Below are positions 1-7,861 of a stretch of DNA of 31,469 nt, piece after piece. The notes beneath the pieces are model-generated. The model saw nothing but the letters and a program-made list of their open reading frames with translations. It searched no databases and had not been told where the DNA came from. Position 1 is the stretch's first letter. Each line of letters starts with the position of its first letter. This stretch comes from a virus: the IMG/VR virus record IMGVR_UViG_3300035145_002818, positions 1-31,469 of that record. The stretch is one strand, 5' to 3'. The position numbers and the translations under genes were made by a program.

Positions 1-367
1 GTGCTACATCTTCGATAACCTGTATCTCATCTACTACTGTAATACCTGGGATGTGTTTTGCAAACTCAGTTGACTTTACATCTCGCTTGTCTTTGTAGTA
101 TAAGTCGTGGTTACCTGCAAACATATAGAACTGTTCAAAGGCATTGCCTAGTTTTTCTAACAACCTGATGGTTGTATCCATAGTTGTGAGGTTCAAACTG
201 TTCCTGTTGTGGTGCCAATCACCACAAAAGAGTCCTGTTTCACAGTTATTAGCCTTGGCTTGCTCGATATACCAATCAATATATGCTTCGCAGTCCTGAT
301 TATGAACCCGTGAGTTACCCTTCATACCCAAATGTATGTCAGTAAACACTGCTGCTTTCTTAAACAA
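1..367 (-). CDS. gp47: gp47-like Mre11/SbcD recombination nuclease subunit (5' part)
   Basis: This is the N-terminal 122 codons of a calcineurin-like phosphoesterase; the rest lies beyond the left edge. The three family metal-binding motifs appear in order: FTDIHLG (Asp10, His12), CGDWHHNRN (Asp50) and AGNHDLYYK (Asn86, His87, Asp88). Spacing and the flanking residues match T4 gp47, the nuclease subunit of the gp46/gp47 complex (Mre11/Rad50 or SbcCD type), which resects double-strand ends for recombination-dependent replication. No ATG is available in frame. TTG at 365-367 is chosen because a GGAG Shine-Dalgarno (complement of 375-378) lies 7 nt upstream. It follows gp55 on the same strand after 48 nt and has its own sigma70-like promoter. 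The family call is firm. The exact gp47 identity rests on the motifs and on the T4-like neighbourhood. Confidence 0.85.
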   Translation of the reverse strand, partial: MFKKAAVFTDIHLGMKGNSRVHNQDCEAYIDWYIEQAKANNCETGLFCGDWHHNRNSLNLTTMDTTIRLLEKLGNAFEQFYMFAGNHDLYYKDKRDVKSTEFAKHIPGITVVDEIQVIEDVA

Positions 368-415
368 ATGATTTCTCCGTATTGAACTATACTATAACAA
401 GAAAAACAAACAAAA
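368..415 (-). promoter_or_regulatory. Sigma70-like promoter and SD for gp47
   Basis: On the minus strand TTGATT (complement of 414-419) is followed after exactly 17 nt by TATAGT (complement of 391-396). The first matches the -35 consensus at four of six bases and the second the -10 at five of six. The -35 overlaps the TGA stop of gp55 (416-418). A start near 384 would give a leader of about 17 nt carrying the GGAG ribosome site at 375-378. This would let gp47 be expressed from host polymerase independently of gp55. Promoter assignment is by eye only. Confidence 0.5.
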
Positions 416-1246
416 TCAACCTGATTTTTGTTCTTCTTGTCTTCTAAGTGCTGCTTCCCACTCGCCTTGATGTAGTCTTGTGTAACTTGGACTATAATCG
501 TTCATTTCAAGTATGTCATCACGTATGTTTTGATTACGTTTTTCTAAATTAATGACCCGCACAAAGCTATTAGTAACAGCAGCGGTATAATAAGCAAAAG
601 GATTGTTGGATTTACTTTCATCAAATTGTAGTCCTATCTGTGCTAGTTGTAATATTGCTTGACCTTTCATCTCATCTTTGTAGGTATAACCGCGCACGTT
701 ACCTCTAGTGGCATATCTGTCTACTAGTTTGAGCCACATCATGGCAAGTTTGTTTGTTGCTTTTCCATGTTCTTTGCTGAAATGTCCATTCTCCATACCA
801 CCTGTCCAATGTGACTTGCCTACACAGATTAAATTGTCATCATCATCAAATTTATAGTGCTGAAATGGTGGAAAGTTAAGTTTTGTTTTGTGATCTGCTA
901 TAGTTTTTGGATTTTTCTTACGTCCTGGCTCATCTGGTATATGGTCAAACATCATAACTCTAAAAATTAAGTCAGTTTTGTTTATTGTTTTATAATCTAC
1001 TTCAAATTCTGCTAACTTGACCTTTTTCCCTTCAGCTTTAGCAGCATCATAAGCTCTTGTGCCTTGCTTTTTTGCTTTATTTCTTTTTGCTTCTGCTATT
1101 GTTCGTATATTAATTTTTTCAATTTGTGGTAAAATAATATCATAGTCTGCATATTCTGGTTCTATGTAACTACAAAATGTTGCTTTTGATTTGTGTATCT
1201 CAGCAAGCATATCTTTGTTGTTCAAATAATTTACTTTTCTTGCCAA
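416..1246 (-). CDS. gp55: T4 gp55-like late-transcription sigma factor
   Basis: The 276-aa protein resembles T4 gp55, the small divergent sigma70-family factor that directs host RNA polymerase to TATAAATA late promoters. The N-terminal NYLNNKDML (residues 6-14) parallels the YVNNKELL segment of T4 gp55. Residues 181-245 (RGYTYKDEMKGQAI, then FDESKSNNPFAY, then NSFVRVINLEKRN) follow its conserved core. T4 gp55 is 185 aa; the extra length here is a Lys/Asp-rich stretch at about residues 25-150. The C-terminus ends WEAALRRQEEQKSG and lacks the hydrophobic sliding-clamp tail (SLDFLYE-like) of T4. Translation starts at TTG (1244-1246) with AAGGAG 6 nt upstream (complement of 1253-1258). It faces away from the tail genes it would activate. 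Confidence 0.85.
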   Translation of the reverse strand: MARKVNYLNNKDMLAEIHKSKATFCSYIEPEYADYDIILPQIEKINIRTIAEAKRNKAKKQGTRAYDAAKAEGKKVKLAEFEVDYKTINKTDLIFRVMMFDHIPDEPGRKKNPKTIADHKTKLNFPPFQHYKFDDDDNLICVGKSHWTGGMENGHFSKEHGKATNKLAMMWLKLVDRYATRGNVRGYTYKDEMKGQAILQLAQIGLQFDESKSNNPFAYYTAAVTNSFVRVINLEKRNQNIRDDILEMNDYSPSYTRLHQGEWEAALRRQEEQKSG

Positions 1247-1252
1247 TTTAGA

Positions 1253-1294
1253 CTCCTTTTGTATAATAATAAACTATGCACTTAATTTTGTCAA
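1253..1294 (-). promoter_or_regulatory. Near-consensus sigma70 promoter and SD for gp55
   Basis: Reading leftward, TTGACA (complement of 1289-1294, a perfect -35) is followed after 17 nt by TATTAT (complement of 1266-1271, five of six -10 bases). The AAGGAG ribosome site (complement of 1253-1258) begins about where transcription should start, so the leader would be very short. An alternative -10 three bases downstream gives 20-nt spacing. The design fits early or middle expression by host holoenzyme. Confidence 0.6.
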
Positions 1295-1313
1295 CTAAAT
1301 AATGTATAGGAGA
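1295..1313 (+). promoter_or_regulatory. T4-late-type promoter and SD for the tail operon
   Basis: CTAAATAA at 1295-1302 resembles the T4 late element TATAAATA and ends 16 nt before the ATG at 1319. Three better matches elsewhere in the window sit at similar distances from start codons. The AGGAG ribosome site is at 1308-1312, 6 nt before the ATG. It directly abuts the oppositely oriented -35 of gp55. Confidence 0.5.
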
Positions 1314-1318
1314 AATCA

Positions 1319-2155
1319 ATGGCGGATACCTTTCAAACACAACCTGCAAGTCTTGGTAGCGAACAATCACAGTTTAATACAAATGGCAAGTATGCAAAGC
1401 AATCTATGAGTGATCTCACAGGTTCTAATTCAAGATTATTGATGAGCAAACACCGTTCTAAAAACATACCTGCTGGTGCTGAGCCTATAAAACGCAATGC
1501 GCAGATTGCATCAATGGCACCTTTGAACCCAGATTTAGGTGATGATTGGCGTGTAAAACTAAGTGTACCCGATCTTGCCACGTTTAGATCTAGTCCGTTA
1601 CTAACTCCTTTAGCTGACACTGGTTACAATGTAGTCTTTCCTATCGTACCTGTTATTGCTGTTCAATATACTGCACAATATGATAGCATTGCCCCAACAC
1701 ATACTAACTATACTTATCCTCAATACATTAATAGTGCAGTAAATGAGATTGCGATTACAGGAGAATTTCCTGTTCAAAGTGAAGAAGAAGGAAGGTATTG
1801 GTTGGCAACCACACATTTCTTTAGAAGCGTAACAAAAATGTTCTATGGAGATAGCAGTAATAAAGGTGCACCGCCTCCATTATGTAAATTAAATGGTTAT
1901 GGTGACTTTGTTCTCAAGAACGTACCGGTTGTAGTAACAAGTTTTGTGAGTGATTTGCCAAACAATGTTGATTATATCAGAGTTCCTGTAGAAGCAAACC
2001 AGGATATTGGCAGTTACGCACCTCAATATCAAATGGTTCCTACCCTTAGTACAATAGCAATTACTGTTCGCCCAACATACAGCAGAGGCAGAATATCTGA
2101 ATTTAGTCTTGATAAGTTTGTAAATGGCGATTTAACTGATAAAGGATTTATTTAA
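1319..2155 (+). CDS. gp48: gp48-like baseplate tail-tube cap protein
   Basis: The 278-aa protein matches the gp48/gp54 group of T4-like marine phages as I know it. These proteins sit on the baseplate hub and start polymerisation of the tail tube. Supporting stretches are DWRVKLSVP (about 77-85), PTHTNYTYPQY (about 126-136), TTHFFRSVTKMFYGDSS (about 164-180), KLNGYGDFVLKNVPVVV (about 190-206), and a C-terminal PTYSRGRISEFSLDKFVNG. T4 gp48 is 364 aa and gp54 320 aa, so this copy is somewhat shorter. Only one member of the pair lies in the window, and gp54 cannot be excluded as the closer equivalent. It is the first gene of the rightward operon, and its stop overlaps the next start (TAATG). Confidence 0.78.
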   Translation: MADTFQTQPASLGSEQSQFNTNGKYAKQSMSDLTGSNSRLLMSKHRSKNIPAGAEPIKRNAQIASMAPLNPDLGDDWRVKLSVPDLATFRSSPLLTPLADTGYNVVFPIVPVIAVQYTAQYDSIAPTHTNYTYPQYINSAVNEIAITGEFPVQSEEEGRYWLATTHFFRSVTKMFYGDSSNKGAPPPLCKLNGYGDFVLKNVPVVVTSFVSDLPNNVDYIRVPVEANQDIGSYAPQYQMVPTLSTIAITVRPTYSRGRISEFSLDKFVNGDLTDKGFI

Positions 2156-2457
2156 TGGCAAACTACGTCAAAACAAGTCCATACTCTACTACAACAGTTA
2201 CCGAAAGTGGAGAATTAGATATATTAAAGATACGTCCAGTACCAGCTGACGATGATGATTTCTTATATGAAATAGAACCGCAGTATAATTTTCGTCCAGA
2301 CTTACTAGCATTTGACTTGTATGGCACTCCAAAGCTATGGTGGGTGTTTGCACAACGTAATATGGATGTTTTGAAAGACCCTGTGTTTGATATGAAAGCA
2401 GGAATAAAAATATTCTTGCCAAAACAGAGTGCATTACAGAAAACTTTAGGCATCTAA
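2155..2457 (+). CDS. gp53: gp53 baseplate wedge protein (short form)
   Basis: This 100-aa protein has the features of the gp53 wedge family, which has a LysM-like region and helps join wedges around the hub. The diagnostic stretch is RPDLLAFDLYGTPKLWWVFA (residues about 46-65), followed by a DPVFDMKAGIKIFLP segment ending in the typical LP. T4 gp53 is 196 aa, so only the core domain is present here. Both ends overlap neighbours by one base in TAATG arrangements (2153-2157 and 2455-2459), which suggests coupled translation and fixed stoichiometry with gp48 and the hub protein. Confidence 0.8.
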   Translation: MANYVKTSPYSTTTVTESGELDILKIRPVPADDDDFLYEIEPQYNFRPDLLAFDLYGTPKLWWVFAQRNMDVLKDPVFDMKAGIKIFLPKQSALQKTLGI

Positions 2458-4793
2458 TGACTATTAAACCTAACATGTTGCATCAATTTGCAAGTTTCAA
2501 CAATATCTTTACCTTATCGGTATTGACTGTTGACGAAGTAAACATGCCTGATGAAACATATAGAGTTGGAGAACCTTTGCTGCAAATTTTACGCAGTGGC
2601 GGCGGAGCTGAAAATAAAGTCACAACTGCATATGAAGACGCTATAGGTAAAAAACTTGAGTACTTTATTGACGATGTATCAATAGAAGGCTTAATGGTAC
2701 CTAATAGTAAAACTAGAACAACCAACGCTACTTACATTGAATTTACTGTTACAGAACCATATAGTATGGGTTTGTTTTTACAAACCTTACAAATAGCAGC
2801 AACCACAGCTGGATATACAAACTATTTGCAAGCACCATTCCTACTTACAGTTGAATTTATTGGGTATGATGACGATGGAGATTTGTTAGTTGTAGAAGAT
2901 GGACGCACACTCAAACGAATGTTCCCATTAAAATTTACAAATGTTGAGTTTGCCGTAAATGAAAAAGGAAGTGTGTATTCGGTTGAATGTATTCCGTGGA
3001 ACGAACAAGCATTTTTAGATAATGTTGAACAATCAAAAACAGATTTAGCACTAAAAGGCAAGAGTGTTGTTGAAATTTTGCAAAATGGAGAGCAAAGTTT
3101 AACAACAATAATGAATGGACGCTTTGAAGAACTTAGGAAAGCAAATAAATTAAACACAGCAGATGAAATTGTTATTAGTTTTCCAAATGAATTTGCAACA
3201 AGCCTTACCCCTACACAAAAACTTAGCAATAATGATCAAGGAGCAACAGTTCCTGGTAAAAGCACACGTAGGAAGGGAGGAGGACTGTTTGGAAACATTG
3301 TAAAAGGTGCAGTGGGCGGTATAATAGGTGGTGCACTAACTGGAAATAAAGATATTGGACAAAATGCTCTTGGTGGAGCACTTGGTGGAGCACTTGGAGG
3401 TGGTTTTGCTGGAGGACTTAGCGCAAGTATTGGAGGATTACTTACTAGTTTCAAAGAAGGTGACATAAATGGATTATTTCAAGGTATAACTGGATTCTTA
3501 GGTGCTCAAGCACCACAGGATTTTGAAGCATTTATAAGTATGATTACCGGACAAGTATTCACAAAAAGTAGTATAGGTGATGGACTTTCAAAGTTATCAC
3601 AAGATTCTAGTAGTGTTAATCAACTTGGCGCTGCAAATATAATAGATGCGTTCCAAGATATGGGTCAAGCACCTATGGCACAAACAGGACAGGTGTACGA
3701 TAGTAAAAATAAAGTAATGACACGCGGAAAAAATGTCATTAGTCCAAATGAACGTGTTTTCAGTTTTCCTAGTGGATCAAAAGTTACTAGAGTTATTGAA
3801 GAAGTTATGCTTACAAGTGATTGGGCAAAAAATGTAAAAGAAAGAGCACCAGACGAAAACGGAATGGTTGAATGGTTTAAGATTGTTAGCGAAGTTTACA
3901 TTAAACCTGGCGCACAAACAGAACAGTTGAACGGTAACCCAGCACAAACTTATCATTACAAAATTGTACCTTATAAAGTACACAGCAGTCATTTTCAAAA
4001 GCCAACTGATCCTGGTTTGAATTATTCACAACTTGAAAATAAAGCTGTTAAAGAATACAATTACATTTACACAGGAGAAAGCAAGGACATTTTGAGTTTT
4101 GATATCAATATTAATGCTGCTTTCTTTACAGCAACTATGGCTGACGATGGACAAAACAACACAAGTTTCAAAACAGGTGGCAGTCAAATGAAAGTTGTAC
4201 AAGATAAAGACGGTCAGCTGACTCTAAATGAACCATCAAGTGCAATTAGTTCATCTGGACAAATATTAATGGTTGATCAATTAAGACAAAGCACTCAAGG
4301 TGGCGGAGGTGCTGGTATTGATAATGCTAAAATTAGAACAGCACGTATGTTCCATGACATAATTATTAATAGTGATGTAGATTTAGTAAGTTTAGAGTTA
4401 GAAATACTTGGTGATCCGTATTATGTATTTGACAGTGGCATGGGCAACTACACAGCCAAAGATATTGATCAAAACGAAACAGAAAATGGAGATATAGAAT
4501 ATCAAAGAGGCGAAACTGATATTATTGTAAACTTTAGAACGCCGGTTGATTATAATGAAGATACTGGAACAATGGACTTTCCTGAAGATACAGTACCAGT
4601 TGATGCATTTAGTGGTCTTTATAGAGTAACAAGTCTTGTTAATAATTTTAAGAATGGTCAATTTACACAAAGATTGACATTGTTGCGTAGACGAAACCAA
4701 GAAAGAGATATAAAACAAGTTCCTGCACAGGATAAAGCAGTTAAAGTAAAAGATGCTACACCTGAGCAAACAGTTTACAGCCCATATGGATAA
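2457..4793 (+). CDS. Baseplate hub protein, gp27-type, with glycine-rich insert
   Basis: The 778-aa protein lies between gp53 and gp5, where a hub subunit that docks the spike is expected. The N-terminal part (HQFASFNNIFTLSVLTVDEV, then LEYFIDDVSIEGLMVPNSKT, then SMGLFLQTLQIAATTAGY) resembles a hub family I know from T4-like cyanophages. The end (GLYRVTSLVNNFKNGQFTQR, then LTLLRRRNQ) has the closing beta-strand pattern of gp27 and gpD-type hub proteins. Residues about 272-330 are an unusual Gly/Ala block (KGAVGGIIGGALTG, then GGALGGALGGGFAGG). T4 gp27 is about half this length. A gp27 role is an inference from position and end similarity. Its stop is 5 nt before gp5. Confidence 0.65.
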   Translation: MTIKPNMLHQFASFNNIFTLSVLTVDEVNMPDETYRVGEPLLQILRSGGGAENKVTTAYEDAIGKKLEYFIDDVSIEGLMVPNSKTRTTNATYIEFTVTEPYSMGLFLQTLQIAATTAGYTNYLQAPFLLTVEFIGYDDDGDLLVVEDGRTLKRMFPLKFTNVEFAVNEKGSVYSVECIPWNEQAFLDNVEQSKTDLALKGKSVVEILQNGEQSLTTIMNGRFEELRKANKLNTADEIVISFPNEFATSLTPTQKLSNNDQGATVPGKSTRRKGGGLFGNIVKGAVGGIIGGALTGNKDIGQNALGGALGGALGGGFAGGLSASIGGLLTSFKEGDINGLFQGITGFLGAQAPQDFEAFISMITGQVFTKSSIGDGLSKLSQDSSSVNQLGAANIIDAFQDMGQAPMAQTGQVYDSKNKVMTRGKNVISPNERVFSFPSGSKVTRVIEEVMLTSDWAKNVKERAPDENGMVEWFKIVSEVYIKPGAQTEQLNGNPAQTYHYKIVPYKVHSSHFQKPTDPGLNYSQLENKAVKEYNYIYTGESKDILSFDININAAFFTATMADDGQNNTSFKTGGSQMKVVQDKDGQLTLNEPSSAISSSGQILMVDQLRQSTQGGGGAGIDNAKIRTARMFHDIIINSDVDLVSLELEILGDPYYVFDSGMGNYTAKDIDQNETENGDIEYQRGETDIIVNFRTPVDYNEDTGTMDFPEDTVPVDAFSGLYRVTSLVNNFKNGQFTQRLTLLRRRNQERDIKQVPAQDKAVKVKDATPEQTVYSPYG
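3369..3404 (+). repeat. 12-bp tandem repeat in hub glycine-rich block
   Basis: The unit CTTGGTGGAGCA occurs twice in tandem (3369-3380, 3381-3392), and a third, changed copy begins at 3393. It encodes LGGALGGALGGG inside the hub protein. The in-frame length means copy changes would lengthen or shorten the glycine block without breaking the gene. Confidence 0.7.
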
Positions 4794-4798
4794 AAATA

Positions 4799-6283
4799 AT
4801 GGTAGATACAACAGGTAAAACAGAACACAAACGTACAGCCGATCCAGGTGCACCTGAACGTAATCCTGGGCCATATCTTGCTCGTGTTATAAAACATGCT
4901 GATCCATATTATCTCGGCGGATTAGAAGTTGAGTTACTTAAAACTACAGAAGCAGGTAATATAGGTGAAACATTGGGACAAACTGCTATTGTATATTATG
5001 CAAGTCCGTTTTATGGTATTACACAAAGCGCCAATATAGGCAAAAATGACAAATACAGCGATACACAAAAAAGTTATGGATTTTGGGCTATACCTCCTGA
5101 TCCTGGTAGTTTAGTTCTTGTAACATTTGTTGAAGGAACTAGAGAATTTGGATATTGGTTTGCTTGTGTACCTGAAAAAGGTATGACATTTATGGTGCCT
5201 GGAGGGCAACCTGCCACAGAACAGTTAACTGGAGTTGTACCAAGTGAATTGAAAGGCAAAAGATTACCTGCTGGCGAATATAATAAAGCAATTACAAAGC
5301 CACAAACTAATAATGTTATCAAATACAAACGTCCTATCAACGATGATTTTGTAAATCAACTATTAGAACAAGGATTAGTAGAAGATGACATACGTGGAAT
5401 AACTTCAAGTAGTGCTCAACGTGAATTTCCTAGTGCTGTAATAGGTATAAGTTCACCAGGTCCTGTAGATAAACGTGGTGGATCACCACAAGGTAAAATT
5501 GGTTTGAAAGAAAGCCAGGCTACTGTGCATACAAGCAGATTGGGCAGCAGCAGTTTTGTTATTGATGACGGCGATGACAAGTTAATACGCAAAGGATCTC
5601 CTACAGATACTCCTTATGAGTATATTAACAAAGAAGCAAGCGGCAAAGGCGGAGATGTAACAAGACCACACAACGAATTAATACGTTTACGAACTAGAAC
5701 TGGCGCACAAATACTAATGCACACCAGTGAAGACTTGATTTATATCAACAATAGCAAAGGCACATGTTGGATAGAAATGTCTAGCAATGGTAAACTTGAT
5801 GTATATGCACAAGACAGCATAAGTTTCCATACAGAAGTTGATATGAATTTTACAGCAGATAGAGATATTAATTTTGAAGCTGGCAGAAACATCAATATGA
5901 TTGTAAATGAAACCATTAGACAATCTGCAGGACAAAATTTAGAAATAAAAGTTGGTGTAGACGGTAAAATACATGCAGGTAACAGCATACAAACACTTAG
6001 CGGTGAAGATACTATTGTTACAGCAGGCGGAACGGTGTGGATTGACGGTGGACCTGATGTGCAGCTCAACGGCGGTAATGCAGCAACAGAAGCCGAAAAA
6101 GCATTTTTCCCACAGCGTGTGCCGCAGCATGAACCGTGGAACGGACATGAAAATTGGAATCCTCCTGAAGTAGAACCTGAAAAGACAGATTCGTTAAATA
6201 CTACTGAGAGTCAAGATATACATCCTGAAGATAGGACTGTGCAAACTGATAGAACAGTAATGAATGACTTGGGCAAGGAGTAA
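4799..6283 (+). CDS. gp5: gp5-like baseplate central spike, no lysozyme domain seen
   Basis: The 494-aa protein has gp5/VgrG architecture. An N-terminal OB-fold region spans about residues 25-135 (YLARVIKHADPYYLGGLEVE, later YGFWAIPPDPGSLVLVTFVE and FGYWFACVPE). A linker of about 120 residues follows, and then a beta-helix from about 284 to 417 with short alternating strands (SISFHTEVDMNFTADRDINF, then EAGRNINMIVNE). It forms the membrane-piercing needle below the hub. In T4 gp5 a lysozyme sits between OB and helix; here the linker looks too short and shows no lysozyme sequence. Near the C-terminus is RVPQHEPWNGHENWNPPE (from about residue 440), a His/Trp motif that also occurs, as I recall, in cyanophage gp5 proteins. 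No clear SD precedes the ATG, which lies 5 nt after the hub stop. Confidence 0.8.
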   Translation: MVDTTGKTEHKRTADPGAPERNPGPYLARVIKHADPYYLGGLEVELLKTTEAGNIGETLGQTAIVYYASPFYGITQSANIGKNDKYSDTQKSYGFWAIPPDPGSLVLVTFVEGTREFGYWFACVPEKGMTFMVPGGQPATEQLTGVVPSELKGKRLPAGEYNKAITKPQTNNVIKYKRPINDDFVNQLLEQGLVEDDIRGITSSSAQREFPSAVIGISSPGPVDKRGGSPQGKIGLKESQATVHTSRLGSSSFVIDDGDDKLIRKGSPTDTPYEYINKEASGKGGDVTRPHNELIRLRTRTGAQILMHTSEDLIYINNSKGTCWIEMSSNGKLDVYAQDSISFHTEVDMNFTADRDINFEAGRNINMIVNETIRQSAGQNLEIKVGVDGKIHAGNSIQTLSGEDTIVTAGGTVWIDGGPDVQLNGGNAATEAEKAFFPQRVPQHEPWNGHENWNPPEVEPEKTDSLNTTESQDIHPEDRTVQTDRTVMNDLGKE

Positions 6284-6286
6284 ATT

Positions 6287-7861
6287 ATGGCAGATACTTG
6301 GGCAGTAGTATCGGATAATACAACTACACAACAATATACACAAAGTAGAAATCTTTATGCTGCAAAAAGAGTAATAGAAGGAGATGTTCCTACATATGCT
6401 CAAAATATTAATCGCACATTCTCAATAGTTAATGGTAGTATAGGACAAGCAGGTGCTCCAAATAAATTTATTAGTGGCGCAACAGTAGCAAACATCTCTT
6501 CGGCAATAAACGATATAAGCGTTTCTTTGCCAATCAAAGATAATTTAATTATAGGAGGATTGCAAGGTGCCCTAAATGGCGGCCTTAAAGGTGCAATCGA
6601 AGGCGGACTCAACAGTGCATTGAACGCTGCAATAGCACAAAGTGGTATTGCTGATCAATTAAATTTTGCAGCAGGACAAGTTGGTATAAATTTACCAACT
6701 GTTGCTGGTGTACCAGCATTAGGAGGCAGCAGCCCAAGCGGTGCAAGTGGCGGCGCAGGAGCAGCAGCAAGAGCAGGCGTTACACGATCAGGAACAATAC
6801 CTACAGATTCTCCTGCTACTGCAAGAACAAGCATACAAGATCCTACACAAGCAGATGTTGAAATCACAGTTGATAGCTTTTTACAAGGACTACAAGGTAG
6901 TTTAAGTAGTCTTGCTCAAGGAATTGGCGGTATATTAGGAGGTGCTCTACAACAACTACTAAGCTCAACTGCACTTAGTAGCACTTTAGGAGGTTTGTTT
7001 AATGGACTAAGTGAAGGACTAGGTAAAGCATTAGGCGGATTAGCCAACGCACTTGGTGATGCAGCAAATGGAATTATGACAGGCTTAGGAAATGCAATAC
7101 AAAGCATACCTGGAGTAGGACCTGCACTTAGTAGTATGACAAATGCAATTGGTGATTTTGCTGGCAATATTAGTAAAGGATTTAATGAACTTCCGCAAGG
7201 TGTTCAAGCAGGTATAAATGGCGCAATAGCTGCTGGTGGAGCAGCATTATTGAATAAAACAAATATAGGATTGCCAAAAATATCTCCTGCTATAGCAGGA
7301 ACTGTTGTTGCTTCTTTAACCATGGCAGATAATCCTGCTGCACAACTTAGACAAATTGCATCTACAGCGAAAGCCGTTGATAAAAAAACATTTCCAGAAA
7401 CAAAAAATCCTAGTTTTGCAAACATTGCAAGTGCTGCAACAAAAGCAGCCAAAGAAATGGAAAAAAATATACAGAGAAATGACGACGGTGATTTTCAAAT
7501 GATAAGAAATCCTGAAAGGGCTAAGTCAGATATTCAAAAAACACAAATTATACAAAATGGTGCTATAGTTCCAACAACAAACACATTTGTAGATAACTTA
7601 AATGATATACAATTACAAAGTTTCCAAACTTATGAACGTATATTAAACAGCAAATTTGCAAGTTATGGTGGCGATGCACAATTATTAGCAAAGCAATCAT
7701 ATAGAGAATACATTGAATTTAAGCAATTAGTTACACCTGAAACAAAATCTTTTGTTTTAGAAATACGTGCTAAAGATGCAAAACTTATAAAATCATTGGC
7801 AGATAGATTTTTGCTGTTTTATAACAGTAGCAAAAGTCGTTATACCATGTCAGGACTGTAG
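6287..7861 (+). CDS. Unrecognised Gly/Ala-rich hub-region structural protein
   Basis: I do not recognise this 524-aa protein. It lies between the spike gp5 and the wedge gp25, so a baseplate or tail-interior role is likely. Residues about 1-60 look ordinary. From about 85 to 330 it is dominated by Gly, Ala, Leu and Ser with repeated small-xxx-small spacing (IGGLQGALNGGLKGAIEGG, later LAQGIGGILGGALQQLLSS and LGKALGGLANALGDAANGIM). The last 170 residues are charged and probably helical (LNDIQLQSFQTYERILNSKF, later KLIKSLADRFLLFYNSSKSR). The composition echoes the insert of the neighbouring hub protein. It could be a membrane-active ejected protein, a tape-measure-like or hub accessory protein, or a gp26/gp28-type chaperone. 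A strong AAGGAG (6275-6280) precedes the ATG by 6 nt and overlaps the end of gp5. Confidence 0.6.
   Translation: MADTWAVVSDNTTTQQYTQSRNLYAAKRVIEGDVPTYAQNINRTFSIVNGSIGQAGAPNKFISGATVANISSAINDISVSLPIKDNLIIGGLQGALNGGLKGAIEGGLNSALNAAIAQSGIADQLNFAAGQVGINLPTVAGVPALGGSSPSGASGGAGAAARAGVTRSGTIPTDSPATARTSIQDPTQADVEITVDSFLQGLQGSLSSLAQGIGGILGGALQQLLSSTALSSTLGGLFNGLSEGLGKALGGLANALGDAANGIMTGLGNAIQSIPGVGPALSSMTNAIGDFAGNISKGFNELPQGVQAGINGAIAAGGAALLNKTNIGLPKISPAIAGTVVASLTMADNPAAQLRQIASTAKAVDKKTFPETKNPSFANIASAATKAAKEMEKNIQRNDDGDFQMIRNPERAKSDIQKTQIIQNGAIVPTTNTFVDNLNDIQLQSFQTYERILNSKFASYGGDAQLLAKQSYREYIEFKQLVTPETKSFVLEIRAKDAKLIKSLADRFLLFYNSSKSRYTMSGL

Noticed and set aside
1333-1816. Antisense open frames across gp48 and other structural genes (also 2822-3229, 5740-6069, 29471-30058)
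   Set aside because: They lie wholly opposite recognised genes, have no ribosome sites or family motifs, and reflect the mirrored codon bias of the plus strand.
3369-3404. Short direct repeats as a CRISPR or attachment site
   Set aside because: Repeats are contiguous coding repeats without spacers, and no integrase or cas gene is present.
4788-4800. AT-rich GATAAAAATAATG between the hub gene and gp5
   Set aside because: It does not contain TAAATA and is too close to the start codon. It is read as a short intergenic joint.
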